From Pyropia haitanensis (Eukaryota; Rhodophyta; Bangiophyceae; Bangiales; Bangiaceae), in NCBI GenBank assembly GCA_008729055.1, contig SDUX01000008.1, positions 4,985,756 through 5,049,755 on the forward strand: a stretch of DNA of 64,000 nucleotides, written 5' to 3'. The stretch's first letter is position 1. Each line of letters opens with the position of its first letter. The translations under genes and the position numbers were made by a program. The notes under the pieces are model-generated. The model worked only from the letters and a program-made list of their open reading frames with translations, was not told where the DNA came from and did no database searches. Shown piece after piece: positions 31,884-43,994 of this stretch.

Positions 31884-34800
31884 ATGGACCCCGAAGAAGC
31901 GGCGGTGGAGCGCGCGCTCACCCGCCTGGCCGTCGCGTCGTCTGACGCGGCGCTCCAGTCCGTCCTCGGTACGCTGCTGCCTGCGCTGCTGGCGGCGACG
32001 GCGACAACGTCGCCCGGTGCCAAGCGCGCGCTCGTGGACGCGCTGCAGCACGTCAACGTGCGGCTGCGCGCGGCGGTGGGGGTGCGGCTGCCGACGGGCG
32101 CGCTGCTGGCGCAGGCGGCCGACCCGGCCACGCCGCCCGTCGCACGCACGTTTCTCCTGTCGGGGGGGTACCTCCGCCGGGCGGTGGGGCGGGAGGAGCC
32201 GCTGACGCGGGCGGGGCTGCTGGGGGGGGTTGTCGCCGCCGCCGCCACGGGCGTTCCGCCAACGGCGGCTTCCGCGGCGGTGTTGGTGGCGTACGGGGGC
32301 TGCCCGCCGGGGGACGCTGGCGGTGGCGGCGGTGGTGACGGTGGCGGCGGGGGTGGTGGCGGCGGTGCCGCCGCCGCCGCCGACCCAGCCGCGGTGGTCG
32401 CCGCCCACGCGGACCTCGAGGCGGTCGCGGCGGTGCTGCTGCCGCCGCCAGACGCGGCGCCACCGTCAGCGTCGGCGGCGCTCGCCGCCGCCGCCGCGGA
32501 CGCGGCGGGCGCCACGACCGCCGCGGCCGAGGCCGACCGCGGCCGCGGCGCGGCGGTGGACGCGCTGGCGGCCATTCCTCCGTGGCAGCCGCCCCTGCCG
32601 GCGGGCCCGCCCGCGGCGGACGCGGCCGCCGCGCGTGCGCGCGCGACGCTCCTCGCCGTCGCCGCCGACTGCCTCGCCGCCGCCGACGGCCTGCCCGCGG
32701 GGGGCGGCGGCGTGGCGGGCGGCCGTGAGGCGGCCCGCGACGCGCGCTACGCGGCGCTGCTGCGGGGTCCGTCCGCGCTGAGTGAGGCGGCCCTGTCGGT
32801 GTGGGTGGCCTACTTGGGCGCCGCCCTGGCGGGGCGCCTCCCGTCGTCGGTCGCGCCGCCGCCGGCGGTGCTGCCCGCGGCGGTTCGGTTTTTGGAGGCG
32901 TACGCCCGCCACGCGGGGGGGGGCGCCGAGGCGCCGCCGCCGACCGAGGAGGCGGCGGGGCCACGCCTGACGGGCGAGCCGGCCGCGCCGCCACCCGCCG
33001 CCACGGACACGACCGACGGTGGGGATACGCCGTCGTGGGCGGCCGCCCGGGTGTACCCGCTGCTGCTCCGTGCCGCGGCGGACGGATCGTCGCGGGTGGC
33101 CGACGCGGCCGAGGCGGCGCTCCGCCGGCTGCCCGCGGGTGGCAAGACCGCCGACGCCCACCCCGGCTGGCTGCCCACCCTCCTCGTGCGGGCCGCCGCG
33201 TCGCCCGGCGCGTCGGTGGCCCTCCGCTCCGCGGCGCTCAGCCGCGCGCTCGTCCGCTCGACCGCCGCGGCGGGCGTCTTTCCCGGCGCCGTCATGGTCG
33301 CCCGGGCGGCCGCGTTTTGCCGCGGCTCGGGCCCCGCCGCGGGGCGGCTGCGCGGCTTGGGCATCCAGTGGGTTGGGTGGATGGTCAACCACGCGAGCGA
33401 CGCGGCGATTGCGCGGCACGGCGCCGGCCTGGTCGCCCCGCTGTCGGCGGTGCTGGCGCACCCGGGCGCGTGGTCGTCGGGGCTGTGCGTGTTTGCGCCG
33501 TCGGGCATTGCGCTGCTCGCCATCCGCTGCCCGGCGCTGGTTGCCGACAGCCCGTCGACGGCGCGGGTGGTGCTGACGGCCGCGGCTGACGCGGGCGCGC
33601 CGGAGGAGGTGCGCGCGTCGGCGGCGCGGTCCCTCGACGGCCTCGCCGCCGCGTACGCGGTCGCGACGCCGGGCGTGCGCGAGGTGGTGACCGCCGCGGG
33701 GGTGGGGGCGTTCCACAGCGACGCCATGGCGCCGGCGGGGCGGGCGGCGTGCGTGCGGTGGGTGGCGTCGCTGGGGGGGGACGGCGTCGCGCCCCGGTGG
33801 CTGGCTGTGCTGGCGGCGGGGGATGGGGCTGCCGAGGTGCGCGCCGCCGCCGCTGCCGCGTTGCGCAGCGGGGCGCTGCCGCCTTTTGAGGCGCTACTCG
33901 ATGCGGCTGCGCGCAATGGCGGCGGAGCGACCGCGTCTGGCCCGCCGCGCTCCGCAGGCGGGCCGCGCCTGACACCCGAGTCCTGGGCGGCGCTGTTGGG
34001 CTTTGCGCTCCGCTGCTGGGCGGCAGAGCGGTCGGGCCTGCCACCGCCGCCGGTGGCCAAGGACGACACGGTCGCCAACGGGAAAGCAAAGGAGCCCCCC
34101 CTCTCTGACCCCGCCGCGCGCCTGCTCAAGTACGCCACCTCTCTGCTGCTGCCGTCCGCCGCGCCCGCCTACCTGCTCAGCTCTCTCGCAGCGGTGCCAC
34201 CTGTGCCCGCGGCGGTGACGGCGGCCCCTGCTCTGACGGTCGTCCTGACGCTGGCGGGTGTCAACCGCACGGCGGTGGCAGAGGCGTTCCACCCCCACCT
34301 CCGCACTCTCACTGCGGCGGCCGCGGCGGTGCCGCCGCCATCGCCCACCGTCATGGCTGCGCTGGCGCGGCTTGTGGGTGTGGCGGTCACCGCCGCGCCC
34401 ACGGAAGGGATGACCGAAACGGTGGCTGCCCTGACCGTGGAAGTCCGCGCCGCGGCGTCGGCGGCAGCGGCCACGGGCGGGGCGGGGCTGGGGGGTAAGG
34501 TGGACGCTGCCGTCTTGTGTCTTGGCCGCGTCCTCGCCGCTGTGGGAGCAGGGGCGGATGTGCCCCGGGAGGATGCGTTTGCGTCGTTGGTGGAGGTGCT
34601 GATGAAGGAGGGAGGGAGCGTAGCCGCGGCTGCGACCGCCATTGGGGCTGTGGGTGAGTGTGGGCGGTTGCCTCTGGCGGACGGCTCACCGACCGACGAA
34701 CCGACGACCAATCCGACAGCGGGCTCTGCGTCGACCAGCGGAGCCAAGCGGCTTAAGACTGATGCGCACCCCGCTGTCACCCGTGCTGGGGTGGTGGCGC

Positions 34801-37800
34801 GCCTGGCGGACTTGGCGGCAGACAAGAAGGCGTCTGCGCGTGTTGTCGAAGCCGCTGCCTCGGCGCTGGGCAGGCTGGCTGTGGGTGACCGGTCACTCGC
34901 TCCAGCAGTGGTGACCGCCTTGGTAGCGGCCGCTTCGGCGCGTCCGGAAGAGGAGGTGGCTCTGTCTGTGGCAGAGGCGCTGGCGCGGGCGGCCACGGGT
35001 CTGAACCTGCCGCCTCCACCTGCCGCGGACGATGAGGACGACGTGGCGGCGGCGCCGCCAACGTCTGGGGCGGCAGCGGCCGGAGCAGGGGAGTCGGCCG
35101 GCGTGGGGGGTGACACGAACGGGCGTCCGAAGCGCGCCGACCGGGTTGTGGCAGCGACGCCTGAGGAGGAGCTCGCTGCGGTCGTGGCTGCTCCCGTCGA
35201 CGAGCTCCACTGGGTGGGTGGGGTGGAGCCACCGGTGGCGGCAGGGACCGATGCGGACATGGATGTGGACGCGGACGTCAACGGGGACGCTTCCGCTGGG
35301 ACAGCGCCCAGCGCGAAGGGTCCCCTCATCAAGACCGCCTTGGACGCCGTGCTCGGCCTGTGCTACAACACTGTCCCGCACGTTCGTGCGGCGGGCGTGG
35401 TGGGTGTCTACACAGCTCTGAAGCTGATCGGCTCGCCCACGGCCGCACCCGCCTACACTGTCGGCGATGACGCTGCCGGTGCTGCGTTGGCCGCAGCCCG
35501 CGATGCTGTCCGCGACGCTTTGCCCGACGCGCAGCGCGCGTTTGCCACGCTCTTGGCCGACCAGAACCCCGTTACGCAGCAGCTGGCTGCGCGCGGGGTA
35601 GTCCTCGCCCACCACCTGTCAGACCCGGCCGCGCAGGCCGACCTGGTCGCGTCGCTTGTCAAGTCGCTGGCAAGCGACCGCTCCAAGGCGTCTACCGCGT
35701 CGACGGTGCCGGGCGACCAGGCGTCGCTCCTGCCCGGCGCGGCGCCGGGTGGGGCGGCGGCCGGTGGCAGCGGCGCGGGCGGCAGCGGTGGTGGTGCCGC
35801 GCCGTCCACCTACCGCGATTTGTGTGCGGTGGCCACCGACGCGGGCCACCCCGAGCTGCTCTACAAGCTGATGGATGTGGCCGGCGCAGCGGCCATGTGG
35901 AACTCGCGACGCGGCGCGGCGTTGGCCAGCCGCGCGTTGCTGCGGGCTGGTGCCGGGGGTGGTGACGGCGGCGCGGCGGCGCAGCTGGCACCCCATCTGC
36001 CGGCCCTCCTCCCTCGCGTTTTTCTTTACGCGCACGACCCTGCTGCGTCGGTTGCATCGTCCATGAAGTCAGTGCTGGATGCGCTGGCCGTGGCTGGCGG
36101 TTTCCCGTCGGATCGGGAGGCCGTGGACGCTCACTACGACGCGGTGTTGGGCCACACCCTGACGTCCATGGGCGCCCGCCTGTGGCGGTTGCGCGAGGCT
36201 TCGTGCGGGGCGGCCCGGACCGCGCTTACGGGTCGCAGCTGGGCGACGGTATCGCCGCACATGGACCTCTTGTGGCGCATGTTGTGGCGCGCAATGGACG
36301 ATGTGAAAGAGACGGTTCGTGTCGCGGCGGGCGCGTATGGCCGCGCCTTGGCCGAGCTGTCTGTTCGCCTGTGCGACGCGCGTCTGAGCAGCACCTCCAC
36401 TGCGGGCGCGGCGGTGGGGGTGGTCCTGCCGGCCCTCTTGCCTGCGCTTACGCACTCGGTGGCTGAGGTGCGGCAGTTGGCGTGGAAGACCCTCTCGACG
36501 GTGCTTCGCACCGCTGGCGGCGGCGCGGCCGGCACCGCCGCCCTCCAGCCAGTTGTGCCCGCGGCGGCGGGGGCGCTGCTTGAGGCGGCGACGGAACTGG
36601 AGCCGGCGGTGCTCAACTACGCACAGTTTCACGTGGCGGACGGGGACAGCCTAGAGGCAGCCCGCGTGTCGGCCGCCGCGTCATCAGCGTCGGACGTGAT
36701 TGACGCGCTGGAACGGCTGGTGCCGCTGGTTACCGACGCCAACGCCAAGGAGCTGGTTGGCGTCGTCGTGCGGAGCGCCAAGACGGGCGTCGGCGTGCCA
36801 ACACGAGTGGCCACCGCCCGCTTCATCCGCTCGCTGACCGCCGCCGCTGGCGGCGCCGCCGCCGCCGTGGCGCCGTCGGCGGGCCGGCTGTTGCGCGCGG
36901 CAGCCGCCGCGGCGTCGGCCGAGCGGTCATCGTCCATGGTGAGTGCGTGGGCGGCGGCCGCCGGCTCGGCCGCCCGCATTGCGACGGACACGGCCGTGGG
37001 GCGGTGGACAGGGGAGCTCGCGACTAGCGCTGCCGCAGAGGACGCGACGGTTCGGCTGCGGACGGCGATCCTCGCGCGTGCCTTGTACGCCCAGGCCCCC
37101 GACGTGGCCGCCCGCCACGCGGCCGCCCTGCTCCCGATCGCGTATATTGGGAGCCACGCGGATGCTAGCTCGGGCGGCGACGCGTGGCGAACAGTCTGGG
37201 CCGACGGCTGCCCGTCGCCGGCGGCGGGCCTTCGCCTCTACTACGCCGAGGTGGCCACCATGGCGGCGTCGCAGCTCGCAGACTCGCCGTCGTACGACGT
37301 CAAGCGAGCGGCGGCGGGGGCGCTGGGCGGCATCGCGGCGCCGCTGGTGGGCCGCACCGGCACGGAGCGGGTGGTGGCCGACTCGCTCGCGGCGCTGGTG
37401 GCTGCCCTCCCCGGGCGGCTGTGGGAGGGGAAAGCCGCGCTCGTGGCGGCCGTGGCGGACCTCGTGGAGCCGCTGGCGGGAGTGCAGGACCCCCCTCGCG
37501 ACGTGACCGCTGCCGCTCCTGCGGCTCTGGCCACCGCGGCGGCGTCGTCGTCGGCGCCCAGTACTGCGGCGAGCGACGGCAGCGGCGTACCGGCGCTCAA
37601 CGAGAAGCAGCGGGAGGACGCAGCCTGGGCCGACGCGGTGTGGGCGGCGCTGCCCGGGGGCCCCAGCGGCGTGGCCGCGGCGGTCATCAAAGAGGCCACC
37701 CGCGGCCCCGCCGCGTACCGCGCCGCCGCGACCGCCGCGCTCGGCCGCGTCGTCGCGTCGGTACGCGACCGCGTGGCGCTCGTGGACGATGTGGTTGCCG

Positions 37801-38479
37801 CGCTCGCGCCGCTGCTCGCGTCGGCCGCGCCGTCCCCGACGGCGGCCGCTGCCGACGCCGCGGCGGCCGACGCGGACCTGGCCGCCGTCCAAGGCGCCCG
37901 CCGCGACGCGCGCGCCGCGACGGTGCGGGCGCTCGGGGTGGTCGCGGCGGCCTTCCCGTCGGCCGCAGCGCCCACCGGGTGGCAGGCCACCGCGCTGCCG
38001 ACGGTGGTGGCGCTGCTCGCCGGGGGCGTCGCGGGCGAGCGGGAGGTGCGCCTCGCCGCCGCGACGGCGCTGGGCGGCGTCGCCCGCCGGTCGGCGCCCG
38101 CCGTCCTCGCCGCCGCCGCGCCGGCGCTGCTGTCCGGGCCGCCGCCCGCCGTGGCGGCGGCGGCGCCACCACCCCCGGCGACGGGCGCAGGGGGGGACGC
38201 GGCGCCCGCCCCCCCCCCCCCGCGCCGGCGGTGGCGAGCCTCGGCGCCGCCCTCACCGCCGCGGTCGCCGACGCGCGCTTCGCGACCGTCCGGCGGGCGG
38301 GGCTGGAGGTGGCCGTCGCGCTGCGCGGGGTGCTGCCGCCGCCGGCGCTGGGCGCGGCGCTCGGCGCGGTCGCCGCGCCGGGGGGGGGGAGCCTCCTCAC
38401 CCTCCTCCGTGCGGCGGCGGCGGTGGACCGCGACGCGGCGGCCAAGGAGCTCGGCCGCCGTGCCGTGGCGGGCTTGTAG
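31884..38479 (+). CDS. ECM29: ECM29 / ECPAS proteasome scaffold protein
   Basis: ECM29 is a HEAT-repeat protein that holds the 26S proteasome together, takes part in its quality control and tethers it to other structures. The predicted protein has about 2,198 residues against roughly 1,850 in yeast and human; Ala/Gly-rich insertions explain the excess. Family-typical blocks are visible: an N-terminal LVDALQHVNVRL repeat, VLGLCYNTVPHVRAAGV (about residue 1155), and then DLCAVATDAGHPELLYKLMD, AAMWNSRRGAA, LLPRVFLYAHDP, ARLWRLREASCGA and DDVKETVRVAAG (about residues 1310-1490). HEAT-type repeats continue to the C-terminus. The ATG at 31884 follows a pyrimidine-rich leader. The frame changes in the C-run at about 38208-38222; the downstream frame continues the repeats to a TAG at 38477. 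Confidence 0.93.
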
Positions 38480-39455
38480 GGAGTGGGGGGGTAGGGTGGG
38501 GCGGGGGGGGGGGAGGGGTGCTGCAGTGTCAACATTTTTGCCGGCGTCAGCCGATGTGACCAGCAGCAGCCACTATCCGGCCAGCGGGGGGGCGACCCAT
38601 ACCAATTCTCCCTCTGCGTCTGCTGCAGGGACGGCCCGGCGCACGGACCGTCCGTCGCTGCCGTTGAGCCGGGCGAACGGGTACGCCGCGCTCGTTTCCT
38701 GACCTGCGGCAGGGGACTGGTGGCAACGGCGGCGACGGAGGGCAGGGCAGAGACGGGGGGCTCGACGCGCCATGGATAAAAGGTCTGGCGAAGGTAGAGC
38801 GGTGCGCGGGCGGAGCGGGCGGCCTCACAAGACAACGTTGCTCCCCAGCCACCGTCGGTCCGACGCTCCCAGCCTGCAGGCAACGGCTAGCTAGCTAGGC
38901 GGCGGGCAACCACGCCACCCAAACAAGAGGGCGCACACGCCACGCGCGCCAGTGGTTCGCGGCGGCATCTCCGCGTCCATGGTGGTGGGCGACCCGCCGC
39001 CACACGCACGCGCGTCGGCTCCCGCGGCCGCCGCTCCCCAACAGAGCCCGCCGCCACCCACACCACCGCCACCGCCGCCGTCGCCGCCCGTGTGCGCGTG
39101 CCCCCCGCGCGCCGCGTCACACCCGCCGGCGCCCGCTGGTCAAACCACAGCCGCCGAGCGCCGGTGGGCGCGCGTCGTCCAGTCGACGAGCGCGCCCGTC
39201 GGACGCCATGCCCATTGGCAACACGTCCATCGCGGGGAGGAGGCGGAGGACAGGGCCCGCGACCGTCGCCGCGCCGACGCGGGGCGTGGCGGCGACGCGC
39301 CGCCGATGCCGGCCGCGGCGGCCACCACCACCCCTCCCCGCGGTCGAGCCTCACTGGTCGCCCACACCCACCGCCCCACCGTCGTCGCCGCCACCGCCGC
39401 CGCCACCGCCGTCATGCCCGTCCCGGCTGGGCGAGCAGACAGCCCGGGCCCGAGA

Positions 39456-39501
<46 letters not shown>

Positions 39502-39576
39502 CCAGCACCGCGCGTGCGACCGCGCAGAGGCGGCCGTGACGGGCGCGGAGAGCGGCCGCCGCAGGGGGCCGGCGGC
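38480..39576. other. Intergenic region between convergent genes
   Basis: This stretch separates the stops of ECM29 and the small minus-strand gene. It contains moderate-GC DNA (38510-38900), an AGCTAGCTAGC-like palindrome near 38888-38898, and GCC triplet filler (39455-39505). I see no gene with confidence. Confidence 0.5.
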
Positions 39577-39942
39577 CTAGGGCGCACGCCGGCAGGCGTC
39601 CCCCCCCAGGATCTCCGCCGCCCGCGCGCGGAGGGTGGCGCTCCGTGGCAGCGGCCCATCCGTGGCGGGCGGCGACGGCGGCGGCGGCGGTGGCGGCGGC
39701 GACGGGCGGGCGGCGGTGGTGGTGGTGGTGGTGGTGGTGGTGGAGGTGTTGGTGGCGGTGGTAGCGGCGGTGGTGGCGGTGGTGGGAGTAGGGGAACCGT
39801 AAGGGGGGTGGGTGGACGCCGCCGCCGCCGCTGCCGCCGACGCTGCTGCGCGCGGCGGCGGCGGCGCCGCGAGCGGGTTGGGGAAGAGCACGTCGCGGAT
39901 GATGCGGGCGTCGGCGAGGAGGCGGGTGAGCGGGCGGAACAT
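39577..39942 (-). CDS. Small unknown protein with a poly-threonine tract
   Basis: I do not recognise this protein of 121 residues. It starts MFRPLTRLLADARIIRDVLF, a basic amphipathic start that could be a mitochondrial signal. An Ala-rich linker, a Thr/Ala tract with nine consecutive Thr (about residues 67-75), a Pro run and a short helical end (LRARAAEILGG) follow. The ATG at 39942 follows a long pyrimidine-rich leader on the minus strand (39945-40070), as in other genes here, which supports it. Neighbours are ECM29 (convergent) and the IGPS-like gene (divergent). The main alternative is a chance frame. Confidence 0.42.
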   Translation of the reverse strand: MFRPLTRLLADARIIRDVLFPNPLAAPPPPRAAASAAAAAAASTHPPYGSPTPTTATTAATTATNTSTTTTTTTTTAARPSPPPPPPPPSPPATDGPLPRSATLRARAAEILGGDACRRAP

Positions 39943-40467
39943 GGCGGCACGCGTCCTTCCCGGGGGGACAAAGGGGGGGGGGGAAGAGTGAACAGGGGAG
40001 TAAAGGTACGAGGGGGGGGTGGGGGGAGAGTGCGTTGGGGAACCGGAACGCAGAGGAGGTGGGCGGACCAAAGGAACAGGCGGGCGGGGGGAAGAGACAA
40101 GAGAGAGAGCGGGAGGAACAGCTGCGGGTGGAAGAAACGAAGCGGGGTGGGTGGAAGAGTGGGTGTCGGACCGAAACCGCGGCGCCAGTTACCGGACGCG
40201 GCGCTGGCCATCGTGATCCGACACGTGGCAACTCCCCCCCAGACTTGGCGTCGGCGGTGACGCACGCGCTCCCCGTTGCGGTGCGGAGCGCGGCGCTGCC
40301 GCCGGCCGCAGCCTCCACCCCGCTCGCGACGCGGCAACGACGGCCGTCCCCCGCCACGCCGCCGCCGCTACCACACCGTGTACCCCCCTGCCGCCCTCCC
40401 TGTTGGCTGCGTTGGGCCCACCGCAGGCGTTGCGGCTGTCGGTTGCCCCCGGCGGCTGGCAGCGCGA

Positions 40468-40503
<36 letters not shown>

Positions 40504-40541
40504 TGCCCCCACCCCTCGCCCCCGCCGCCGCGTCGGCGGCC
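39943..40541. other. Divergent promoter region
   Basis: The minus-strand leader of the small gene occupies about 39945-40150. The rest leads to the IGPS-like gene on the plus strand and includes a GCC repeat (40470-40500). No gene is seen. Confidence 0.45.
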
Positions 40542-42097
40542 ATGGCGGCAACCGCGACCGCGGCGGCTGTGGGCCGCCAGGCCTTTGTCGTCCCCGCCGC
40601 CGCCCCGCCCTGCGGCCGGTGGCAGCGGCCGGCGACGGCGGCGACGAGCGTGGCGGCAACGACGACGGCAACGGCGGCAGCGGCGGTGGAAAGCAAATCG
40701 CGGGGTTGGCGGTGCCCACCCCGGGGTGGTGGCCCCGGCGGCTGGGCTGGGCGCGCCCGCCAGTGGCGGCGCGCGCGGGTGGTGCCGCCGGCGGCGTCCC
40801 GCCCGCGCGGTGCCGCCGCGGTGGGTGTGGTGGTGGTCGCCACCGCCAGTGGGGCGGCGGCGGGTCCGACCGCCGAGCCGCCACACATCCCCGATGGCCT
40901 CGACCTCGACCCGACGGGCGCGACGGCGGCGGCGGCGGCAGCGGCAGAGGCGGCCGAGGACGCCACCGACGGTGAGGACGACGCGACAGACGGCAGCGGC
41001 GGTGGTGTCAGCAGCGGTGCGGGGGGGGGGCGGGGGTGAGCATGGCGTCGCCACCCCGCGACGCCAAGCCCGTTGCCCGCTGGACGCCCGCCGGCCTCCT
41101 CGGCCCGATTGTGGACGAGAAGCGGCTCGAGACGGAGCTCCTCGAGGCGGACCTGGCGCAGCGGCCCGACCACCCGCTCAACCTGCGGCTCGCCTTTTAC
41201 GCGCCGTCCACGCCCGGCCGCCTCGGCCGCGCCATCCGCCGTGGCGACGGCCGCGTCGCGGTCGTGGGCGCGCTCAAGCGGTTCGCGCCCGCCGCGCACG
41301 ACGACGCGCAGGGGGTGGGCGACGGCCGCTGGTCCGCCGCGGCGGGCAACCTCGATGATGGGCGACCCGCGGGTGGCGGCGGGCGCCCCCAGACGGGCCG
41401 CCTCCTCGCGTCGCTCGACGATATCGCGCGGGACGCGCGGCGGTTTACGACCGCCGGCGTGTCGGCGCTGGCGGTGCACGTCGACACGCCCCGCTACGGC
41501 ACGGACGTGGCGGACCTGGCAGCCGTGGTGCGGGCGGTGGCGGGCACGTCGGCCGACCCCGGCCCGCCGGTCCTCGCCGCCGACGTGGTCGTCCACCCGC
41601 TGCAGGTGGCGGCCGCCGCCGAGGCGGGCGCGTCGGCCGTCACGCTCGTCGCGGCCGCGGCGTTGCCCGACCTCGAGGCGCTGCTCAACACCGCCACCCT
41701 CCTCGGCCTGGAGGGCGTCGTCGAGTGCGCGACGGAGGTGGAGGTCGCGTTTGCGCTCGACGCGGGCGCGACGGCGGTGTGTTTGACCAACCTGGACCGC
41801 GCGACGGGGCGGCTGCGGCGGCCCGAGACGGCACTGGCGCTGCGGCGGGACGTCCCGGAGTGGGTGACGACCATCGCGGCGGGCGGCATCCGCACGGCGG
41901 GGCAGGCGTGGGCGGCCGCCGACGCGGGCTTTGACGCGGTGCTGCTGGGTGAGGCGCTGCTGCGGACGCGGCGGCTCGACGGCTTTGTCGCTGAGGTGCA
42001 CAGCCGGCGGCGGGACGTGGCGGGCCGGTTTTTTGGGGCCATGGGCTATGACGACCGCGACGACCCGACGACGCGGCCGGGCGCGCGGCGGCTGTGA
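40542..42097 (+). CDS. Indole-3-glycerol-phosphate-synthase-like TIM barrel, probable plastid protein, active site altered
   Basis: The barrel (from about 41042) follows the IGPS pattern: LETELLEADLAQRPDHPLNL, a VVGALKRFAPA strand, PVLAADVVVHPLQVAAAAEA, VEC, CLTNLDR and IAAGGIRTAGQAW, then GEALLR. IGPS makes indole-glycerol phosphate in tryptophan synthesis. Several catalytic positions differ from known IGPS. The Glu of the E-x-K pair is Ala. The Lys of the (L/C)KDF motif is Ala in LAADV. The Glu-Ser of AESGI is Ala-Gly. The first Lys, the VE glutamate and the Asn are kept. The upstream frame from the ATG at 40542 encodes a leader with AFVVPAAAPP and an acidic linker, resembling a plastid transit peptide. 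It joins the barrel through a frame change in the G-run at about 41020-41036. Without the leader, translation could start at 41042. Confidence 0.75.
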
Positions 42098-42413
42098 CAG
42101 ACGTCCTTGTTGAAGGGGGACTGGCAGGGAGGGGGTGGGAGGCGGAGGGGAGAGTGGGGAGTACCGGGCGTGCGTGGGGGGCTCGCACAAGACGGTGCGG
42201 CCGGGACGAGCGGTGTGGGTCGGCGCGCGGGTGCGGGACGGGCCGTTGAGCCGGCGTGAACGCCGCTGTGGGCGGGCTGGCGGGCTGGGCCACCCCCCCC
42301 CCCCCTTCCAAAAAACGTCGTGGGCGCGCCGCCGTGGCGGCTCGGCGGGGGTGTCTGGACGGACCCGCCCGACGCCCACAGCCGCGACACGCGGCGCTGC
42401 ACAAGAGCAGACG

Positions 42414-42806
42414 TTACCCCCCCCCCCCCCAACGCCCCCCCCCCACAGCCGCCCCAGCGGCGGCGCCTCCCGCCGCACCCGCTCGACCGTTGCGAGCGCC
42501 ACGTCCATGACGCGCCCGCCCACGTCGTCGACCCCCCCCCCCCCCTCGACGAGCACCCACTCGCCCCAGCCGCCGACGCGCACGCCCGCCACCTCCCCCC
42601 CGCGGAGCGCGTCGTACGCGCGGCCGACGCGCGCCTGCATCGCGGGCGTCTCGTACAGCTCCTCCCCCCAGCCGGCACGCGCTTGGACCCCCCCGGCGGC
42701 GCCGCCACGCGCACCCCCCCACCGCCCACCACCAGCTGGATGACCACGTCGGGCGCGGGGAGGCCCGCGTCGGCGGCCAGGCACCACCGCACGTCGACCG
42801 CCGCCG

Positions 42807-42837
<31 letters not shown>

Positions 42838-43404
42838 GCCGCCCGCGCCGCCCTCACCCCCGCCGGCGGCGGCGGCGGCACCACCAGCCGCACCCGCGGC
42901 GGCGGCGAGGGTGTAGGCCACCCCCGACAGCGCGTACCGGTCGACGACGACCGTCTCGCCCGCGGTGAGGGCGGCGACCAGCCCGGCCGCCGCCTCCCAC
43001 CGGTTGGCAGAAAAGAGCAGGTGCAGCGCGTGGGGCTCCACAGCCGAGGCGCCGCCGCCGCCCGCCGCCGCGGCGGCCTCCCCGGGCGCGCCCGCGCCGC
43101 CCGCCGCCGCCGCCGTCGCGGCTGCCGCCGCCGCGGTCGTCGCCGCCGCCGCCGTTGGCGTGGTCGGTGCCGTCGGCGGCGACGCCGCCGGCGGGGCGTC
43201 GTCTGCGGGCGGCGGCGGCGGCTGGTTAGACAAGACGGCGGAGAGGAGGCGGCCGACGCGGGTGGTCCGGTCGGGGAACCGCAGCGGCGCGGCCGGGTGC
43301 ACGCGGACGCCCGCGGCGGCGAGGGCGGTCACCGTCCGGCGGGCCTGGGTGGACTTGCCGGTCCGGTCGCCGCCTTCAAAGAGGATAAACGCGCCGCGTG
43401 GCAT
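42414..43404 (-). CDS. Thymidylate kinase (dTMP kinase), with frame changes in homopolymer runs
   Basis: dTMP kinase converts dTMP to dTDP for DNA synthesis. The sequence follows the eukaryotic enzyme closely. It has the P-loop FILFEGGDRTGKSTQ (residues about 6-20), RFPDRTTRVGRLLSAVL, HLLFSANRWE, the DR(Y/F) motif in VVVDRYALSGVAYT, WCLAADAGLPAPDVVI, then in a second frame GEELYETPAMQARVGRAYDAL and PLGRLW at the end. Ala/Gly-rich inserts sit between RFP and HLLF and after the DRY motif. The frame changes between about 42690 and 42722 in runs of C. A further run (42417-42430) precedes the most likely stop (TAA at 42414-42416). The ATG at 43404 follows a pyrimidine-rich leader. The 3' end faces the IGPS-like gene. 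Confidence 0.85.
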
Positions 43405-43994
43405 CGTGGCGGCCACGCGCTGCCAGAGGGAGGGGGGGGGGGGGTGGGGGGGGGGGGGTGGGGGGGGGGGGAGGGAGTGCGAGGCGGAGCAGAGGGGTAA
43501 GGGCCGGCGGCGGCCGGCGCGCACGCCTCCCCCCCAATGCAAGGGCGACCGACGGGCGATAACCCCCGGGCGGTTTTCCCGCCAAATCGCGGCCGCGTGG
43601 CCCCACGGCGCATCCAAGAAGCGCGCACCGCCGCGGGCGGAAAACGTTCCATGACACTTGGCCGCGCGCCGCGGATCCACGCCGCGCTTGGCCGCCAGCC
43701 GCCACCGCGCTCGCGGCGCTTTCCCCCCCACCCCCCCCTCCACTCGTCACCCCCCCCGCCGTCGGCGTCCCGCCTTCCCGCCCGCGCCCTCCCCCCCCCC
43801 CCCCCTCTGTCCTTCCCCAACCCCCCTCCTGCCGTCGGCGTCCCGCCTTCCCGCCCGCGCCTTTCCCCCCATCCCCCCCTCTGTCCTTCCCCAACCCCCC
43901 CCCCCCCGCGCACCCTCCCTCCCCACATTTTTTTTTTTTTGTCCGTGCATTGGTTGGCGGTACCCCTCCCCCCCCCCCCCCCCCCCCCCCCCTC
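43405..43994. other. Divergent promoter region with a 73-base tandem repeat
   Basis: Both flanking genes start here and run outward. Each has a pyrimidine-rich leader on its own coding strand (43405-43500 read in reverse; 43740-43990 forward). A T13 run at about 43927-43939 and a long C-run (43968-43992) precede the plus-strand ATG. Confidence 0.5.
43758..43903 (+). repeat. 73-base tandem duplication in the leader
   Basis: A unit starting GCCGTCGGCGTCCCGCCTTC occurs at 43758-43830 and again at 43831-43903 with small changes in its C-runs. It lies inside the pyrimidine-rich leader of the downstream gene. Confidence 0.8.
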
